Positions 1 to 5,880 of a stretch of DNA of 6,279 nt are shown piece by piece (the stretch's first letter is position 1; each line of letters opens with the position of its first letter). This DNA comes from Caldifarciminota bacterium (GTDB taxonomy: Bacteria > Hydrothermota > 32-111 > QNBC01). The translations under genes and the position numbers were made by a program. The notes beneath the pieces are model-generated. The model made no database searches. It was not told the DNA's origin and saw only the letters and a program-made list of their open reading frames with translations. The DNA lies in the NCBI GenBank assembly GCA_015486655.1, contig WFRF01000083.1, positions 1 through 6,279 of the forward strand. The letters run 5' to 3'.

Positions 1-901
1 CAAGCCTGAGAAGAGACATCATATTAAAGATTTCATTGTCGTTAATTAAAAGTGTGTTCTTAAACACGGCATAATTTCTTATAATGCGATCTCTGAATTT
101 TAAATTCTTAAATAGCTCTTCTCTGTACCTGCGCTCGGTCTCCTTTATCTGTATTAAAGCTTTCGTGGCAAAATCTATTATTTCGTCTTCGGCAAATCCT
201 ATTGTCATTTTGTTAGTCAGAATAAAAAACGAGGTTTCTCCGTAATTGTAATTCGGGAAATTTACCAGCTCCATATTTAAACCGGCGGCTAATTTTTTCA
301 CAAAATTTAATTTATTCTTAAAAACAACACCCGGCAAATCAATCAGAAATTTGATTCTAAACCCCGTACCGGTATCATTGAGAGAAGATGTCAGATAACC
401 AAAAGTGCCGTTAAATGAATAATTAAAATAATTTTCCAGATACTGTTCAATGTCATATATATACGAATAGCCTTCCCTCAGAGAATCCTCTTTAACATTT
501 ATTGCAAAAGTAAGATGATTGTCCGCATTTGTTATTAGGGATAAATTTAAGTCCCTGCTGATGGCAAATCCGACTTTATCTTTCTCCGTTTTAAACATGG
601 CTTCTCCGTATTTCAAATACTCTTTAAGAGCACTAAATTCCACATCGGACAAATCGATACCGTAAAAGTAATAAAATAATTCCTCCCCATTGTTGTAATT
701 TTCAAGAATCGAGAATACATTTTTGGATAATCCTATTATGTCAATAGTATTCGCTCTTTCCGGGAATTTATAACCTTCAATATTACGGTAGAGGAACATT
801 CTACTGAAAAGCACAATATCGGGATATTTGGCTTCCCATTCAAGCCATTTGGGTACCCTTCCTAAAAGGGATTCCAGCGGAGATGTTTTAACTCTCTGCA
901 T
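1..901 (-). CDS. mcsB: McsB-like protein (phosphagen kinase fold), probable pseudokinase; 3' end outside window
   Basis: An open frame of 300 codons runs from ATG 901 to the window edge with no stop. The Bacillus protein is about 360 residues, so some 55-65 C-terminal residues are missing. In Firmicutes McsB phosphorylates arginines on proteins and marks them for ClpCP. Family landmarks seen: DIVLFSR (28-34), RN and FP (39-47), GYLTSSLNDTGTG (168-180), DLPGVV, TNKMTIG, ETERRYREELF and RDRIIRNYAVF, all in the order of the Bacillus protein. Catalytic positions are altered: the reactive Cys of GYLTSCP is Ser173, NEEDHxR reads NADNHLT (125-131), the first motif reads FSRMFLYRN instead of SSRxRLARN, and the stretch carrying the second catalytic Glu reads NFPNYNYGE. 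The frame is clean and has a good ribosome site, so this is not a decayed pseudogene. It overlaps mcsA by 14 bases. The family call is strong; loss of activity is inferred. The pArg-binding RDxxRA region would lie outside the window. Confidence 0.88.
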   Translation of the reverse strand, partial: MQRVKTSPLESLLGRVPKWLEWEAKYPDIVLFSRMFLYRNIEGYKFPERANTIDIIGLSKNVFSILENYNNGEELFYYFYGIDLSDVEFSALKEYLKYGEAMFKTEKDKVGFAISRDLNLSLITNADNHLTFAINVKEDSLREGYSYIYDIEQYLENYFNYSFNGTFGYLTSSLNDTGTGFRIKFLIDLPGVVFKNKLNFVKKLAAGLNMELVNFPNYNYGETSFFILTNKMTIGFAEDEIIDFATKALIQIKETERRYREELFKNLKFRDRIIRNYAVFKNTLLINDNEIFNMMSLLRL

Positions 902-1208
902 TTAACTGCTCCTCTATTAATTTTATATCTTCGTTTATCTTATGCGCCTTTTCGTAATCTTCCTCTCGTATAGCTCTTTTTAGATCTCTCTTCGATTTAA
1001 AGTAGGCATTTTTCAGAATCTCCCTCTTTTCCGATTTCTTTGGAGCCATTCCCACATGCACAAAAGTACCCTGAGTATTCTTCAATGTCTTTTCCACAAA
1101 ATCGGAAAATACATTATAACAAAAGGCACATCCGGGCCTTTTGTCATTCTTTAAGTCCTCTTTCGTTTTGCCGCAATTAGGGCAAATAGTGTTCATTTCA
1201 AGTTTCAT
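888..1208 (-). CDS. mcsA: McsA-like zinc-finger and UVR-domain protein, short form
   Basis: This 106-residue protein resembles the C-terminal two thirds of Firmicute McsA, the adaptor that binds and activates McsB. Two CxxC pairs (Cys9/Cys12 and Cys27/Cys30) form one predicted zinc-binding module, in the context CPNCG...RPGCAFCYNVF. A segment reading HVGMAPKK (51-58) matches the McsA linker, and residues 70-102 form a charged helical UVR domain (RDLKRAIREEDYEKAHKINED), the protein-interaction motif shared with UvrB/UvrC. Bacillus McsA is about 185 residues and carries an extra N-terminal pair of CxxC motifs; these are absent here. Two starts are possible: ATG 1208, overlapping the end of lolD, or ATG 1196, one base after the lolD TGA. 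Neither has a strong Shine-Dalgarno, so translation may depend on coupling to lolD. It overlaps mcsB, which supports a working partnership. Confidence 0.88.
   Translation of the reverse strand: MKLEMNTICPNCGKTKEDLKNDKRPGCAFCYNVFSDFVEKTLKNTQGTFVHVGMAPKKSEKREILKNAYFKSKRDLKRAIREEDYEKAHKINEDIKLIEEQLNAES
909..915 (-). promoter_or_regulatory. Ribosome binding site of mcsB
   Basis: On the minus strand AGAGGAG lies 7 bases before ATG 901, inside the last codons of mcsA. It is a strong Shine-Dalgarno match. It fixes the mcsB start, which was otherwise uncertain because the frame runs off the window. Confidence 0.8.
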
Positions 1209-1902
1209 TGTCTATACTTATATCATACTGATTTTCTACTTTTCCGTCAATAAGATAAACGGTTTTATCAGCATATTTTTCAATTAATCGGTTATGCGTA
1301 ACAATTGCAAATGATATATTTTTCTCATTCAATATGTTTATGAGAATTTCCATTACATTTTGACTGGTTTTCCTGTCCAGATTACCGGTCGGTTCATCTG
1401 CAAAAACAATGGAAGGCTCCGTTATCAAAGCTCTTGCGATTGCAACTCTCTGCCTCTCTCCTCCGGATAATTGTGCGGGTTTGTGCCTTTCTCGTGAAAC
1501 TACGCCTAATTCATTCAAAAGCTCTCTTCCCCTTTCCGCCGCAATATTTCTACTAATTCCCTGTATCAATAAAGGCAACATAACATTTTCAATGGCATTA
1601 AATTCGGGAAGAAGATGGTGAAATTGAAATACAAATCCGAATTCCCTGTTCCTTATCTCCGACAACCCGTCATCATCCATTTTCATAATCGGATAATCCT
1701 TGTAAATTATCTCACCGTTGTCAGGTTTGTCTAGCAAGCCCATTATATGTAACAGCGTGCTTTTACCCGCCCCCGAGGGACCTACAATTGCCGTAATACG
1801 CCCCTTTTCAAGATCAATATCAACGTTATGTAATACCTCCACGGGGACTTCGCTGTCCCTGTATGTCTTTTTAATATTTCTGAGCGACAATATACTACTC
1901 AT
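1198..1902 (-). CDS. lolD: Lipoprotein-releasing system ATP-binding protein LolD
   Basis: This is the ABC ATPase that powers LolCDE-type release of outer-membrane lipoproteins from the inner membrane to the periplasmic carrier LolA; it acts on the cytoplasmic face. Counting from ATG 1902 (234 residues) it shows Walker A GPSGAGKST (41-49), Q-loop FQFHHLLPEF (Q93), signature LSGGERQR (145-152), Walker B FADEP with TGNLD following (167-176), and the switch His in IVTHN (H203). The QFHHLLPEF stretch is characteristic of LolD rather than MacB or FtsE. An upstream in-frame ATG at 1914 would add four residues (MLLG). ATG 1902 is preferred because AGGA sits 11 bases ahead of it and the protein then begins in the usual way. 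The start overlaps the end of lolC by 8 bases. It ends in TGA, the only ordinary UGA stop in this operon. Confidence 0.95.
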   Translation of the reverse strand: MSSILSLRNIKKTYRDSEVPVEVLHNVDIDLEKGRITAIVGPSGAGKSTLLHIMGLLDKPDNGEIIYKDYPIMKMDDDGLSEIRNREFGFVFQFHHLLPEFNAIENVMLPLLIQGISRNIAAERGRELLNELGVVSRERHKPAQLSGGERQRVAIARALITEPSIVFADEPTGNLDRKTSQNVMEILINILNEKNISFAIVTHNRLIEKYADKTVYLIDGKVENQYDISIDNET

Positions 1903-3106
1903 ACCTAATAGCATCCTGCGGCTCCATTTTCGAAGCCTTGTAAGCGGGATATAGCGTTATTAAAAAACTTATGGCAAGGGCACAAAGCGAAACGATTAAA
2001 AAATCGCCTATGTGCATCTTTACGGGCAACGTATCAATGAGGTAAACATCTTTCGGTATACTGATAAAATGGTATTTTTTGAGGATGAAAGAGATTATAA
2101 AACCTGCTATATTTCCGAATACCGTTCCTATTACACCAACAATGACCCCCTGAATAATAAAAATAGCCTGAATGTCTTTTCTCTTTACCCCCATCGCTCT
2201 CAATATTCCTATTTCCCTTGTTTTCATGGTAACAATCATAAAAAGTGTGGCTGCAATGTTAAAAGCGGCGACAAGCGTGATGAAACTTAATATGATAAAC
2301 ATCCCGAATTTTTCCAGTTTCAGAGCGGAGAAAAGACTCGAGTTCAAATCCATCCAGTTATTTGTCCGATAGGGATATCCCAAATCCTTTTCCAGTTTAG
2401 CGCCGAACTTTCGTGCATTGTATATGTTTTTTATCTTCATCTCGATACCGGTCACTCTGTTACCGATGTCCATCAACTTTTGAGCATCTTTAACAGATAT
2501 ATATGCAAGCCCGGAATTGTACTCATACACACCGACATCGAAAATACCACTTACCGTGAACACTTCCGTTTGGGGTATCATGCCGAGCGGAGTCATGGTT
2601 GTCGTATACGGGGAAAATACCTTAATTTTATCGCCTACATGGATGCGCATATTATCAGCCAGTTCGCTGCCGACGACAATTCTTTTGTCACCCAACTTAA
2701 ATTTTCCGTCAATTATGTGCTTGGTTACATCGGATACACTCTTGCCGTGAGTAATATCAAATCCTCTCAAAACGATACCATCGGTATAATTTCCGTTGTT
2801 CAGAATCACCTTCGTGTATATGAAAGGGGAAGCCGCCGTCACATTGGGATATCTCTTTATAACATTTAAAAGAGAATCGTAATGAGATATGGGCTCATTA
2901 TAATATCTGAGCAATATGACATGGGCATTTACACCGAGAATTCTGTCCCTGATATCCTCCTGCATCCCGTTCATAACAGGCAGTACCACAAGTAGTGCGG
3001 TAACCCCGAGAAATATTCCGGCAATGGAGATAATTGTAGTAACCCTTTGAAACGTGTTCTTCCCCTTTGCCCAGAGGTATCGTTGCGCTATAAAATACTT
3101 GTACAT
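1895..3106 (-). CDS. lolC: Lipoprotein-releasing system permease LolC/LolE family
   Basis: This 403-residue inner-membrane permease has the LolC/E topology: one N-terminal membrane segment (about 22-44), a large periplasmic domain (about 45-265), and three C-terminal segments (about 268-293, 313-342, 368-388). The opening YFIAQRYLWAK and the VTTIISIAGIFLGV stretch are typical of the family. MKTREIGILRAMGVKRKDI (294-312) is the conserved cytoplasmic coupling region that contacts the ATPase, and the end LYPAYKASKMEPQDAIRYE is classic for FtsX/LolC permeases. With LolD it extracts lipoproteins from the inner membrane. Only one permease gene is adjacent, whereas enterics have both lolC and lolE. 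It may work as a homodimer (LolF-like) or with a partner encoded elsewhere; which one cannot be told here. Its ATG shares one base with the lysS TAA stop (TAATG). The Shine-Dalgarno is weak (GAAAAG), suggesting coupled translation. Confidence 0.94.
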   Translation of the reverse strand: MYKYFIAQRYLWAKGKNTFQRVTTIISIAGIFLGVTALLVVLPVMNGMQEDIRDRILGVNAHVILLRYYNEPISHYDSLLNVIKRYPNVTAASPFIYTKVILNNGNYTDGIVLRGFDITHGKSVSDVTKHIIDGKFKLGDKRIVVGSELADNMRIHVGDKIKVFSPYTTTMTPLGMIPQTEVFTVSGIFDVGVYEYNSGLAYISVKDAQKLMDIGNRVTGIEMKIKNIYNARKFGAKLEKDLGYPYRTNNWMDLNSSLFSALKLEKFGMFIILSFITLVAAFNIAATLFMIVTMKTREIGILRAMGVKRKDIQAIFIIQGVIVGVIGTVFGNIAGFIISFILKKYHFISIPKDVYLIDTLPVKMHIGDFLIVSLCALAISFLITLYPAYKASKMEPQDAIRYE

Positions 3107-4563
3107 TATTTACTTTTCAGCAGCGGAAACAGTATCACATCTTTGATTGTTTCCCTGTTTGTGAGCAACATAACGAGTCGATCAATGCCGATACCAATAC
3201 CACCTGTGGGAGGCATACCGTATTCCATTGCTTCAATATAATCTTCGTCTATCTCTTGCACCTCCATCTCTCCTTCCTGTCTCAATTTCATCTGATACTC
3301 AAATCTTCTTCTTTGGTCAATGGGATCATTTAATTCGCTGAAAGCATTTGCGTACTCTGTCCCCAAAATGAGCAATTCAAAACGCTCAACCTTCTTATTA
3401 TCTTCTCTGTGTATCTTGGCAAGAGGTGAAATTTCCACCGGTTGGTTGATAACAAACGTGGGGTTAATTATATTCTTCTCGACCATCTCACTGAAGATTT
3501 CATCTATGATTTTACCTCTTCCGACTTTTCCTTCTATGTCTATTTCATGATTTTTGCAAAACTCGGTCAGTTCGGCATCATTCATCTCCTTGACATCAAT
3601 ATCCGCAAATTTTTTAATCGCATCATAATAATCGATCCTTTCCCAATCGCCGGCAAGGTCTATTTCCTGTCCGTTATACTCTATTTTTTCTTTCCCAAAC
3701 AGCTTTTTTGCCATGGTCTGTATCAAATTCTGGACAAGGTCCATCATATCGTAATAATCGGCATAAGCTTGATAAATCTCAATCATGGTAAATTCGGGGT
3801 TATGCGTTTTGTCTATGCCCTCGTTCCTGAAATCCCTTGCAATTTCGTACACTCTCTCCAGACCTCCTACAACCAGTCTCTTTAAATATAGCTCATCGGA
3901 AATTCTTAAATAGAGATCCATATCAAGTGTGTTGTGATGCGTGAGGAACGGTTTTGCAAATGCTCCTCCGTAACGGGGTTGTAAAACCGGAGTCTCCACC
4001 TCCACGAAATCCCTGTCATCAAGATAATTTCTTATGAATCTGATTATATCCCTTCTCTTCAAGAATGTATCTTTTGTGTCATCATTCATTATCAAATCAA
4101 GATAGCGTTTTCTGTATTTCAGCTCTATATCTTGTATTCCATGGTACTTTTCGGGCAAAGGCAAAAGACTCTTTGCCAGCATTTCAAGTTTTTTAACGGC
4201 TATCGTTGTCTCTCCCCTGTGGGTTACGAAAACCTCTCCCTTAACGCCGATTATATCACCTATATCCAGCAACTTTACGTTTTCATATTCATCACCGAGC
4301 AAATTTATGGTGATATACAATTGAATCAATCCTTTTCTATCCTTTATTTTAATAAAAGTTGTCTTACCCTGCCTTCTCATCAACATGATTCTTCCGGCGA
4401 CACTTACTTCCGATTTATCGGCAATCAGTTTTTCCTGATTTTCAAATATTTCCGAAGAAGTATGCGTAACATCAAATTTATAAGGATACGGATTTATCCC
4501 CTTCTCTTTCAACTGTTCCATCTTTTTTATTCTCTGTTCTCTATACTCTTCAATACCAGCCAT
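3106..4563 (-). CDS. lysS: Lysyl-tRNA synthetase, class II
   Basis: This cytoplasmic enzyme of 485 residues joins lysine to tRNA-Lys at the cost of ATP. It is full length for bacterial class II LysRS. The N-terminal OB-fold anticodon-binding domain spans about 52-135 (SVAGRIMLMRRQGKTTF, then KIKDRKGLIQLYI). The catalytic domain shows motif 1 around 168-192 ending in VEVETPVLQ, motif 2 at 237-263 (RVYEIARDFRNEGID, then THNPEFTMIE) and motif 3 at 454-467 (GGIGIGIDRLVMLL) with the conserved Arg462. VEISPLAK (376-383), YANAFSELNDP (404-414) and a terminal IKDVILFPLL are further LysRS hallmarks. The start ATG shares one base with the prfB stop (TAATG) and is preceded by a strong AAGGAGG, so it should be efficiently translated and coupled to prfB. 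Nothing is unusual in the protein itself. Confidence 0.98.
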   Translation of the reverse strand: MAGIEEYREQRIKKMEQLKEKGINPYPYKFDVTHTSSEIFENQEKLIADKSEVSVAGRIMLMRRQGKTTFIKIKDRKGLIQLYITINLLGDEYENVKLLDIGDIIGVKGEVFVTHRGETTIAVKKLEMLAKSLLPLPEKYHGIQDIELKYRKRYLDLIMNDDTKDTFLKRRDIIRFIRNYLDDRDFVEVETPVLQPRYGGAFAKPFLTHHNTLDMDLYLRISDELYLKRLVVGGLERVYEIARDFRNEGIDKTHNPEFTMIEIYQAYADYYDMMDLVQNLIQTMAKKLFGKEKIEYNGQEIDLAGDWERIDYYDAIKKFADIDVKEMNDAELTEFCKNHEIDIEGKVGRGKIIDEIFSEMVEKNIINPTFVINQPVEISPLAKIHREDNKKVERFELLILGTEYANAFSELNDPIDQRRRFEYQMKLRQEGEMEVQEIDEDYIEAMEYGMPPTGGIGIGIDRLVMLLTNRETIKDVILFPLLKSK

Positions 4564-5658
4564 TACGCCTCCTTGGTTGCATTGACCCTTTTTAACAGGT
4601 AACCTTTAATAAATTCATCTATATCACCGTCCATTACCTTATCTATATTTCCGATTTCTATGTTCGTTCTGTGATCCTTTACAAGTGTATACGGTTGGAA
4701 AACATACGATCTTATCTGATGTCCCCAGGATATATCCGACTTTTCCTGAAAAGCATCTTTGTTTTTTTCCTCTTCCACCCTTCTGAAATGCTCGTAGAGT
4801 TTCGCTTTCAATATTTTCATGGCATTTTGCCTGTTTTTAAATTGTGATCTCTCGGTCTGTGATTGGGCGGTAATCCCCGTGGGAATATGGATTAACCTTA
4901 CGGCGGTGCTGACTTTATTTACATTTTGTCCGCCGGGACCTGAGGATCTGAACATTTCCATCTTTATATCCTCTTCGTTTATCTCCATTTCCACATCTTC
5001 AATTACCGGATAAACGTAAACAGATGCAAACGATGTATGTCTTCTGTGATTAGAATCAAAGGGTGAAATTCTGACAAGTCTGTGTATACCGGATTCCGAT
5101 TTTAAAAATCCATAGGCATATTCACCGTTCACCTCTATCGTAACATCCTTTATCCCCGCTTCATCTCCTGCCTGCCAATCAAGTAATTTATAACTGAAAT
5201 TTGATCTATCAACCCAGCGGGTGTACATTCTGAACAGCATACTTGCCCAGTCGCAGGACTCCGTTCCCCCGGCTCCCGGGTGAATTGTCAAAATTGCATC
5301 ATTTGAATCATACGGGCCGTTTAAGAGATTCTCCATTTCGAGTTTCTCGACATCTCTGCTTAATGTGTCAATATCCTTGTTCAAATCACCCTTTTCCTCA
5401 TCATTAAGTATCTCATAAAATTCTTTAATTTCCTTATATCTTTTATCAATTGAATTGAATGTTTCAATAAGACCTTTTAGTTTTTTGTACTCTTTTATTG
5501 TTTTGTTTGCAGAGAGCTGATCTTTCCAAAAATCAGGGGCATTTACAACTTTGTTCAGCTCCTCTAACCTCTCTTCCTTTGAAGACAGGTCAAAGATACC
5601 TCCTGAGTGATTCGATTTTTTCGCCTATATCCGCCAATAATGATTCGTAATTTTCCAT
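4563..5658 (-). CDS. prfB: Peptide chain release factor 2, with programmed +1 frameshift
   Basis: RF2 recognises UGA and UAA stop codons in the ribosomal A site and triggers peptide release. The gene is read in two frames. A first 22-codon stretch starts at ATG 5658 (MENYESLLADIGEKIESLRRYL) and ends at TGA 5592-5590. After a +1 shift the second frame starts with GAC 5591-5589 (Asp) and gives 342 more residues, 364 in all, matching the usual RF2 length of about 365. The joined protein has an N-terminal helical domain, the SPF tripeptide that reads the stop codon (about 198-200, in RISPFDSNHRRH), and the catalytic GGQ (about 242-244, in SSGPGGQNVNKVSTAVR). A caller that ignores the shift would report only the later part from a TTG at 5384 and lose about 90 residues. 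It is preceded by GAGG 7 bases from the start and by a consensus promoter. It ends in TAA overlapping lysS. Confidence 0.97.
4568..4574 (-). promoter_or_regulatory. Ribosome binding site of lysS
   Basis: AAGGAGG on the minus strand, 4 bases before ATG 4563, lies inside the last codons of prfB. It is a near-perfect anti-16S complement. It settles the lysS start at the TAATG overlap with prfB. Confidence 0.85.
5589..5604 (-). promoter_or_regulatory. RF2 programmed +1 frameshift signal
   Basis: The minus strand reads AGGAGGTATCTTTGAC. This is the known RF2 recoding signal: a Shine-Dalgarno-like AGGAGG, a three-base TAT spacer, the slippery CTT codon, and an in-frame TGA followed by C. When RF2 is scarce the ribosome pauses at UGA, the Leu tRNA slips from CUU to UUU, and synthesis continues in the +1 frame at GAC. 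The result is negative autoregulation of RF2. The upstream frame opens at ATG 5658 and the downstream frame continues to the lysS junction, as required. Confidence 0.97.
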
Positions 5659-5665
5659 ATATATA

Positions 5666-5669
5666 CCTC
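5666..5669 (-). promoter_or_regulatory. Ribosome binding site of prfB
   Basis: GAGG on the minus strand lies 7 bases before ATG 5658. It supports that ATG as the start of the short first frame. Given the promoter at 5676-5704, this site would sit at the very 5' end of the transcript. Confidence 0.65.
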
Positions 5670-5675
5670 GCCTGG

Positions 5676-5704
5676 ATTATATCCATTATTTCGCTAAATG
5701 TCAA
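5676..5704 (-). promoter_or_regulatory. Consensus sigma-70 type promoter for the prfB operon
   Basis: On the minus strand a perfect TTGACA (5704-5699) is followed after exactly 17 bases by a perfect TATAAT (5681-5676). An AT-rich stretch (CCTATATATATAAG, about 5727-5714) lies just upstream and could act as an UP element. The expected transcription start, 6-8 bases past the -10, is near 5668-5670, giving a leader of only about 10-12 bases before ATG 5658. A perfect match to both hexamers with ideal spacing suggests strong constitutive expression. Start-site position is inferred, not observed. Confidence 0.88.
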
Positions 5705-5757
5705 GAAAATAGGCTTATATATATAGGTAGGAACTATGAAGTGAGAAGTAGGAAGTG

Positions 5758-5773
5758 CCGGAATCAAGTCCGG
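5758..5773. repeat. Short palindrome CCGGA-6-TCCGG
   Basis: CCGGA (5758-5762) pairs with TCCGG (5769-5773) around a six-base ATCAAG loop, followed by AATGACA. Read on the other strand it is TGTCATTCCGGACTTGATTC and so on, which looks like the widespread bacterial dispersed palindromic repeats beginning GTCATTCCGG. No T-run follows on either strand, so it is not a standard intrinsic terminator. Confidence 0.6.
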
Positions 5774-5784
5774 AATGACAACAC

Positions 5785-5800
5785 TGCGACTATCGTCGCA
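5785..5800. repeat. Perfect 6-bp hairpin TGCGAC-TATC-GTCGCA
   Basis: TGCGAC (5785-5790) and GTCGCA (5795-5800) form a perfect six-base stem with a four-base loop (GATA on the minus strand). A third, weaker stem, GAGG/CCTC, lies at 5822-5834. Neither is followed by a U-rich tract, so a role as mobile-repeat structure or RNA processing site is more likely than classical termination. Confidence 0.55.
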
Positions 5801-5880
5801 AGTAATCAAGTGAGAAGTGACGAGGCTTCACCTCAAGTGAGAAGTGGGAAGTGATATAAATGGAAGATTTTGTTTATTTT

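Larger units (their letters stand above)
5739..5853. repeat. Intergenic cluster of three AAGTGAGAAGT repeats
   Basis: On the plus strand AAGTGAGAAGT occurs at 5739-5749, 5808-5818 and 5835-5845. The first and third copies extend to a 19-base unit, AAGTGAGAAGTRGGAAGTG, with 18 of 19 identical (5739-5757 and 5835-5853). The second and third share TCAAGTGAGAAGTG (5806-5819 and 5833-5846). The spaces between copies hold small inverted repeats. The cluster has no convincing reading frame and lies between the tldD/pmbA-like gene and the prfB promoter. It resembles dispersed non-coding intergenic repeats seen in many genomes. Its function is unknown to me. Confidence 0.8.

Noticed and set aside
1..901. 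mcsB as a decayed pseudogene
   Set aside because: No stop or frameshift across 300 codons. The fold landmarks stay in order and the ribosome site is strong, so the changed residues look like divergence rather than decay.
4132..4602. Plus-strand 156-codon open frame opposite lysS
   Set aside because: It lies antisense to the conserved LysRS N-terminal domain and is explained by low-GC codon use; no family features. The other plus-strand frames opposite lolC, lolD and prfB are rejected for the same reason.
4563..5384. prfB as a 273-residue protein starting at TTG 5384
   Set aside because: The frame continues upstream to the RF2 frameshift site, and the 22-codon first frame begins at ATG 5658 with ribosome site and promoter, giving a normal-length RF2.
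5758..5800. Rho-independent terminator between the TldD/PmbA-like gene and prfB
   Set aside because: Stems are only 5-6 bp and no T-run follows on either strand.
5564..5809. Minus-strand 81-codon open frame across the spacer and the start of prfB
   Set aside because: It runs through the repeats, the promoter and the RF2 start in another frame. Its opening (SVVIPDLIPAL) is what the dispersed palindrome gives when translated. No ribosome site or family match.
5739..5853. CRISPR array
   Set aside because: Only three copies of an 11-base unit with spacings of 69 and 27 bases, and no 23-37 base repeat or uniform spacer length.
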